Below are positions 20,829-25,294 of a stretch of 25,294 bases of DNA, piece by piece. The position numbers and the translations under genes are program-made. The notes below the pieces were generated by a model. That model made no database searches. It saw nothing but the letters and a program-made list of their open reading frames with translations, and had not been told where the DNA came from. This DNA comes from a virus, in the IMG/VR virus record IMGVR_UViG_3300030107_004993, positions 1-25,294 of that record. The stretch is one strand, 5' to 3'. Positions within the stretch are counted from its first letter, which is position 1. Each line of letters starts with the position of its first letter.

Positions 20829-21443
20829 ATGGCTTTTCCTACCACTAATGCTGCTCAAGAATTACCCGCTATAAATCAAATACTGATGGCTTGTGGTCAG
20901 GCTCCAGTAACCACTTTGGATGAGACCAACCCAGACGTTGCGATAGCTTATCAAACACTTTTAGAAGTTAGTAGAGAAATTCAAAGTGAAGGCTGGTCTT
21001 TCAATACAGAGCCTCATTATGAGATGACACCAGATACAAATAATGAAATATTAATACCTAATAATGTTTTACAAATAGACTTACATCATTCAGATGCTGC
21101 AGATAAACAAGCAGTAAGAAGGAATGGAAAATTATATGATAAAGAGCACCATACATATGAATGGACAAATGGTGCTGTAGATGTTGATATTGTTTGGCAT
21201 TTTGATTGGGTAGATTTACCAACACCTATACAAGATTACATAACAGCTAGAGCTTCCACTATTACATCTAGTCGAATTGTTGGAGATAGTAATCAGTATC
21301 AAATGCTCCAACAGAAAGAGGCATATACAAGAGCTATGGCTTTGGAATATGAATGTAATCAAGGTGATTATTCATTCTTTGGAAAGCCAGATGGTTCTGA
21401 ACCATATGTCAGCTATGAACCTTACAAAGCACTTATGAGATAA
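20829..21443 (+). CDS. Tail tubular protein A (T7 gp11-like)
   Basis: 204 residues (T7 196). It forms the gatekeeper/adaptor ring between portal and nozzle. The N-terminal LPAINQILMACGQAPVTTLDETNPDVAIAYQ, here in two halves (LPAINQILMACGQAPVTTL and DVAIAYQTLLEVSREIQSEGW), is the hallmark of podovirus gp11. The trailing segment with ITARASTITSSRIVGD and YTRAMALEYECNQGDYSFFG also fits. It lies first after the capsid terminator; its stop shares one base with the ATG of tail tubular B, so both are made together. Confidence 0.95.
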   Translation: MAFPTTNAAQELPAINQILMACGQAPVTTLDETNPDVAIAYQTLLEVSREIQSEGWSFNTEPHYEMTPDTNNEILIPNNVLQIDLHHSDAADKQAVRRNGKLYDKEHHTYEWTNGAVDVDIVWHFDWVDLPTPIQDYITARASTITSSRIVGDSNQYQMLQQKEAYTRAMALEYECNQGDYSFFGKPDGSEPYVSYEPYKALMR

Positions 21444-24124
21444 TGGCAGCTGTAACACAAAGAGTATCTAACTACTTAAGTGGTGTATCAAAACAACCAG
21501 ATAGTAAGAAACTTCCAGGTCAATTAAGAGAATGTATTAATGGGTTCCCTGATGTAACTACTGGTTTAACTAAAAGACCTGGTTTTAAATTCTTAGCAAC
21601 ATTAAAGAATACTAGTAACACTGCATTCAGTGGAACACAACTAGATGGAGCTAAATGGTTCTATATCAACAGGGGTGATGGTGATAAATATATAGGTTGT
21701 GTAACTCCTAAAGTAAGTTCTACAAATGGGACTATTCATATATGGAACGCAGATACTGGTGCAGCTTGTACTATCACAGATACAGCGACTAGTTCAGCAT
21801 TAGGAGCACATAGCTATTTAACAGGGACTAAGACTAATTATGATGTTTTAACTGTACATGACAGCACAATAGTAACTAATAACTCAGTAACAGTTACTAA
21901 GCAAGCTGATCAGACATTTGTAGCTCAGACAAGAGGAACCTTAATCCTTTTAGGTGCTGACTCTCAGATGGGTAGTGAAACATTTAGTTGTACCTTAGGT
22001 GGTAGTTCTATTACCACTGCTAAAGGTAGTGAACAAACAGCTACATATACATCAGCATCTACCGATGGATATGATGAAGTCTTAAATGGTCTTAAATCTG
22101 CAATTGAAGCTAAGAGTATCAGTGGTCTAACAGTTACCAAATATGGTACGTCACTTCAAATAGATTATGTAGTAAGTGGTACTAGAACCGCTTTCACACT
22201 TACTGCTGTAGGTGGTAAAGATAATAAAGGAATTATTGTCTTCCAAGATTGGGCTGAGAATGCATCAACATTACCAACTCATTCTTTCCATAATCATGTA
22301 GTTGAGATCATCAACACACATAACAATGAAGAAGATAATTACTACGCAAAGTTTGTAGCAAATAATGGAGTTAGTGATTTTGGATACTGGAAAGAAACCT
22401 TAGGACCAACAGCTTCACCTGGCTTAACTGATACAACCATGCCACATAGGTTGTTATGTACAGCTACTAATACATTTACCTTTGGACCAATACCTTATAC
22501 AGACAGACTAGTTGGTGATGATATAACCAATCCTCATCCTAGTTTTGTTGATAAAACTATTCAACAAGCTTTCTTTCATTCCAATAGATTAGGATTTTTA
22601 ACTGAAGATAATGTAAGTCTAAGTAAAGCAAAAGATCCTTTTAATTTCTATCACACTTCAGCTAGAACACAAACTAGTGCTGATCCTATTGATGTAGCAG
22701 CTACTTCTATTAGACCTGCTGTATTACATGCTGTTGTACCTACTACTCAAGGTTTAGTTCTCTTCAGTAAAAGTCAGCAGTTTTTAATGTATTCAGAGTC
22801 TGGACCTTTAACACCAACCAGTACAAAGATCAGACCTATTTCTAATATGGAAATGGACCCTGATGTTGATCCTATTGATATAGGAACTCACATGAACTTC
22901 ATTAGTAAGACTCCTAATTACACAAGAGTCTTTGCTATGCAAACCCGTGGTTTAGGTGAAAGTCCAAACATATTAGATGTAGGAAGAGTTGTTAATGAAT
23001 GGATCACAATTGATGTAGATACATTAATATCTAGTGTTCAGAATGACTTCTTAGCTATGTCTAGTCAATCTAGTGATGAGGTTTATTTTTATAAGACTTA
23101 TTCAGATGGTCAAGAGCTCTTAATGGAGTCTTGGTTTAAATGGAAATTAATTGGATTAGTTCAAACAATTAATGTTGATCAAGATGATATGTATGCTGTT
23201 ACTAAACAAGGTAATGGTTATACATTAGCGAGAGCAAACTTAACTCAAAGTCCAGAAGCTTCAGTCATTATTAATAACCAAGGTCAGAAAGTTAACCCTT
23301 GTGTTGATTTATATGCACAAGCATCTTCTGTTTCTTATGATTCTGCTAATGATAGATCTAAGTGTTATATACCTTTTACAAATTTAACTGATAAGAAAAA
23401 CGTAGTTGTAGTTGGTGGTACCACTGCAGCTGGAACTTATAATAACTCAGGATTTACTCTTACTCCAGAAGTAGGTACTGATGGGAGTGGTACATTTTTC
23501 ATTGTTCCTGGTCAAGATCTTTCTAGTAATGCCAGTAATGTTTATGTTGGATATGCCTATGATTTTGATTTAACTCTTCCACAGATCTATTTCAATCTTG
23601 CTCAAGATGGTAGGTCTACTGATTTTACCGCTAATTTAACTATTGCAAGATTACAGTTTGATGTTGGTCTATCAGGTGTGATGGGTTTTAAACTTAATTC
23701 AGTTGGTAGATTTGCAGGTACAAAATCTTATACAGGTGATGGCAGTACAACTAATTTTAATTGGACTGCAAATGATTTAGATTATGTAGATAGGAATCAA
23801 ATTAAAGTAAAAATCAATAATGTTATAAGTACAGCATTTACTTTTCAAAGTGATACAGAGATTCAATTTTCAAGTGCACCAGCTAATGGAGATAAGATTC
23901 TAATTTACTTAGATGAATGGTATAGTTTACAACCTATAACTTCTGCTAATACTTATCTTGCAGATGATGTACCACTAGATGAGTCAAGAGTCTTTACGAT
24001 ACCTATACACCAAAGAAGTAAGAATTTCACATTAAGAGTTTTCAACGACTCACCGTTTCCAGTATCTTTAAATTCAATGATGTGGGAAGGCAATTATTCA
24101 CCAAGATTTTATAGGAGGACTTAA
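21443..24124 (+). CDS. Tail tubular protein B / nozzle (T7 gp12-like)
   Basis: 893 residues (T7 794). It makes the nozzle of the short tail. The start AVTQRVSNYLSGVSKQPD, then GQLRECINGFPDVTTGLTKR and GFKFLATL, is highly characteristic of gp12, as are the central HSNRLGFLTEDNVSLSKAKD and AVVPTTQGLVLFSKSQQFL. The C-terminal third (SYTGDGSTTNFNWTANDLDY, DEIQFSSAP-like) is a beta-rich insertion seen in cyanophage and other marine members. Coupled to gp11 by a one-base overlap. Confidence 0.96.
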   Translation: MAAVTQRVSNYLSGVSKQPDSKKLPGQLRECINGFPDVTTGLTKRPGFKFLATLKNTSNTAFSGTQLDGAKWFYINRGDGDKYIGCVTPKVSSTNGTIHIWNADTGAACTITDTATSSALGAHSYLTGTKTNYDVLTVHDSTIVTNNSVTVTKQADQTFVAQTRGTLILLGADSQMGSETFSCTLGGSSITTAKGSEQTATYTSASTDGYDEVLNGLKSAIEAKSISGLTVTKYGTSLQIDYVVSGTRTAFTLTAVGGKDNKGIIVFQDWAENASTLPTHSFHNHVVEIINTHNNEEDNYYAKFVANNGVSDFGYWKETLGPTASPGLTDTTMPHRLLCTATNTFTFGPIPYTDRLVGDDITNPHPSFVDKTIQQAFFHSNRLGFLTEDNVSLSKAKDPFNFYHTSARTQTSADPIDVAATSIRPAVLHAVVPTTQGLVLFSKSQQFLMYSESGPLTPTSTKIRPISNMEMDPDVDPIDIGTHMNFISKTPNYTRVFAMQTRGLGESPNILDVGRVVNEWITIDVDTLISSVQNDFLAMSSQSSDEVYFYKTYSDGQELLMESWFKWKLIGLVQTINVDQDDMYAVTKQGNGYTLARANLTQSPEASVIINNQGQKVNPCVDLYAQASSVSYDSANDRSKCYIPFTNLTDKKNVVVVGGTTAAGTYNNSGFTLTPEVGTDGSGTFFIVPGQDLSSNASNVYVGYAYDFDLTLPQIYFNLAQDGRSTDFTANLTIARLQFDVGLSGVMGFKLNSVGRFAGTKSYTGDGSTTNFNWTANDLDYVDRNQIKVKINNVISTAFTFQSDTEIQFSSAPANGDKILIYLDEWYSLQPITSANTYLADDVPLDESRVFTIPIHQRSKNFTLRVFNDSPFPVSLNSMMWEGNYSPRFYRRT

Positions 24125-24127
24125 GAT

Positions 24128-25147
24128 ATGGCTGATCCAACTCTCGCTATTTCACTTGCTAGCGCTGGTATTTCATTAATAGGCGGTTTCTTTCAAAAGA
24201 AAAGTGAAAAAAAGCAATATGAGGCGCAACAAAAGTATTTAGAAGACAAATATAATGAATACGATCTTCCATTTTGGGAGATGAGTAAAGAGAAGATTGA
24301 AGCTGATTATGATGAAACGATACGTTCAATTCTGTTACAACAACAAAATGAACAAAAGCTTGCTGATTTCAAAGATGCTAATAATTTAAAAAATTATCAA
24401 CAGTCTTTAAAGATTCATCAATATCAAATAGATCAACAACAGAAACTGTACGATAAGTCAGAAGAGCTATATAGCACAGCTTTAGGTTTAAATTTTGAAA
24501 ATGCTCAAATAGCTAAACAACGAGAAGCTGATGCTTTAAGAGAAGAAACACAGAAATATGCATTCCAAAATGAAGACTCTGTAATAGAGAGTATAATAAA
24601 AAAAGGCGAGTTAGCAGCTACAAGTCAGGCAGGTAGAAGTTCAGTAAAAGCTAATCAATCTGAATTAGCTGATCTTGGTAGATCACAAGCAATTATGACG
24701 GAATCATTAGTGAGTGCTGGTCGTAATACACGTATGCGATTACTAGATATAGAAAGGGCTCATAAAGCTGCAGATTACCAAGCTTATGCAAATCGTATGC
24801 TTGAACCAGATGCGCCACCAGAGCCATTGAAACCAATGGAAACACCAACTTCTGATTATTTATTCCCTAGAGAATTAGAAGAATTTGATTTTGGACCACA
24901 ACCTATTATGGGAGTTAATCCAGTACAAGTATCAGGGTGGGGAAGTATCTTAGCTAATGCAGCTAGTACAGGTCTGGCAACATATGCAAATTACACTCCA
25001 GGTACCCCTAATTTCAATCCATCTACAGCTATACCTACGCCTTTTGGTTCAGCTTTTAACCAAGCCACTAAGCCGAGCTTCAGTTTTGGTTCAGCTATGA
25101 ATTTACGAGCACCATCGACTTCGGGCTTCGGAGGGTATTCAAATTAA
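24128..25147 (+). CDS. Internal virion (core) protein, T7 gp14-like position
   Basis: 339 residues. The N-terminal LAISLASAGISLIGGFFQKK has the length and character of a membrane-inserting helix. The middle 200 residues are long charged helices rich in Gln (KKQYEAQQKYLEDKYNEY, HQYQIDQQQKLYDKSEELY) with coiled-coil pattern, then RAHKAADYQAYANRM, then a Pro/Phe/Ser-rich tail (GSAFNQATKPSFSFGSAMN). This resembles the gp14 core protein that is ejected into the host with the DNA, though sequence conservation is low and it is longer than T7 gp14 (196). The next gene continues the internal-protein block. Confidence 0.85.
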   Translation: MADPTLAISLASAGISLIGGFFQKKSEKKQYEAQQKYLEDKYNEYDLPFWEMSKEKIEADYDETIRSILLQQQNEQKLADFKDANNLKNYQQSLKIHQYQIDQQQKLYDKSEELYSTALGLNFENAQIAKQREADALREETQKYAFQNEDSVIESIIKKGELAATSQAGRSSVKANQSELADLGRSQAIMTESLVSAGRNTRMRLLDIERAHKAADYQAYANRMLEPDAPPEPLKPMETPTSDYLFPRELEEFDFGPQPIMGVNPVQVSGWGSILANAASTGLATYANYTPGTPNFNPSTAIPTPFGSAFNQATKPSFSFGSAMNLRAPSTSGFGGYSN

Positions 25148-25163
25148 TCTTAATTGAAATAAA

Positions 25164-25294
25164 ATGTCAAAAACACAATTCCAAGGGTACGCCCGTGGGA
25201 AAGGCTTCGAAAATGTAGATCCTGGTTATTCTATTTTATCCCGTATGCGGGAGAAACAAAATCAAGATATAGCTAACCTTAAAGAACAACAAAA
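25164..25294 (+). CDS. Internal virion protein (T7 gp15-like position), 3' end outside window
   Basis: ATG 25164 begins an open frame that runs off the end after 43 complete codons. The start (SKTQFQGYARGKGFENVDPG, then SILSRMREKQNQDI) resembles the N-termini of cyanopodovirus gp15-like core proteins, with a basic beginning followed by helices. The assignment is from position after the gp14-like gene; too little is present to confirm it. Confidence 0.75.
   Translation, partial: MSKTQFQGYARGKGFENVDPGYSILSRMREKQNQDIANLKEQQ

Noticed and set aside
1-25294. CRISPR arrays, insertion sequences, rRNA genes.
   Set aside because: No spaced direct repeats, transposase motifs or rRNA segments were seen; the only repeats are two in-frame tandem arrays and short motifs.

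Overview
The window is part of the genome of a T7-like marine cyanophage (a cyanopodovirus of the P-SSP7 type) that infects Prochlorococcus or Synechococcus. The evidence is the T7 order of genes (single-subunit RNA polymerase, SSB, endonuclease, primase/helicase, DNA polymerase, exonuclease, portal, scaffold, capsid, tail tubular A and B, internal virion proteins) combined with cyanophage host-derived genes (psbA, hli), a class I ribonucleotide reductase pair, and an integrase lying next to a fragment of a host tRNA-Leu gene. Every supported gene is on the + strand, packed tightly with many stop/start overlaps, and the base composition is AT-rich.

Layout. 1-1990: a left arm of small, mostly unrecognised and often overlapping genes, including a ribbon-helix-helix protein and a winged-helix protein, sprinkled with an octamer (CAAGGACG) that occurs six times in 780 bases. 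1968-3021: tyrosine integrase, then an attP-like copy of the 5' half of tRNA-Leu, then a strong intrinsic terminator. 3076-11280: RNA polymerase and the replication block (SSB, endonuclease I, primase-helicase, a DNA polymerase split into exonuclease and polymerase ORFs, 5'-3' exonuclease, a DUF3310 protein, a MazG-like pyrophosphohydrolase). 11280-13378: NrdA and NrdB. 13353-17371: small genes, a repeat-rich protein with DUF4214-like units, portal and scaffold. 17370-18708: a structured leader followed by hli and psbA. 18713-19397: a cassette of tiny genes containing a candidate glutamine-II (Downstream-peptide) riboswitch with its short YRG peptide and a secreted or outer-membrane-like protein, closed by a terminator. 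19441-20811: a highly structured leader, the major capsid gene and a terminator. 20829-25294: tail tubular A, tail tubular B, an internal virion protein and the start of the next one.

How it works together. The phage polymerase probably transcribes the middle and late genes. The replication block and the reductase convert host DNA and ribonucleotides into phage DNA. hli and psbA keep photosystem II working during infection to supply energy and reductant. A glutamine-sensing leader would tie one small operon to the host nitrogen state. Integrase plus attP suggests at least the remnant of a lysogenic route; the two small DNA-binding proteins beside it are candidates for its control. The points most worth a second look are the riboswitch/peptide cassette, the octamer family, the split DNA polymerase, the NrdB lacking the radical tyrosine, and the structured leaders before hli-psbA and the capsid gene.
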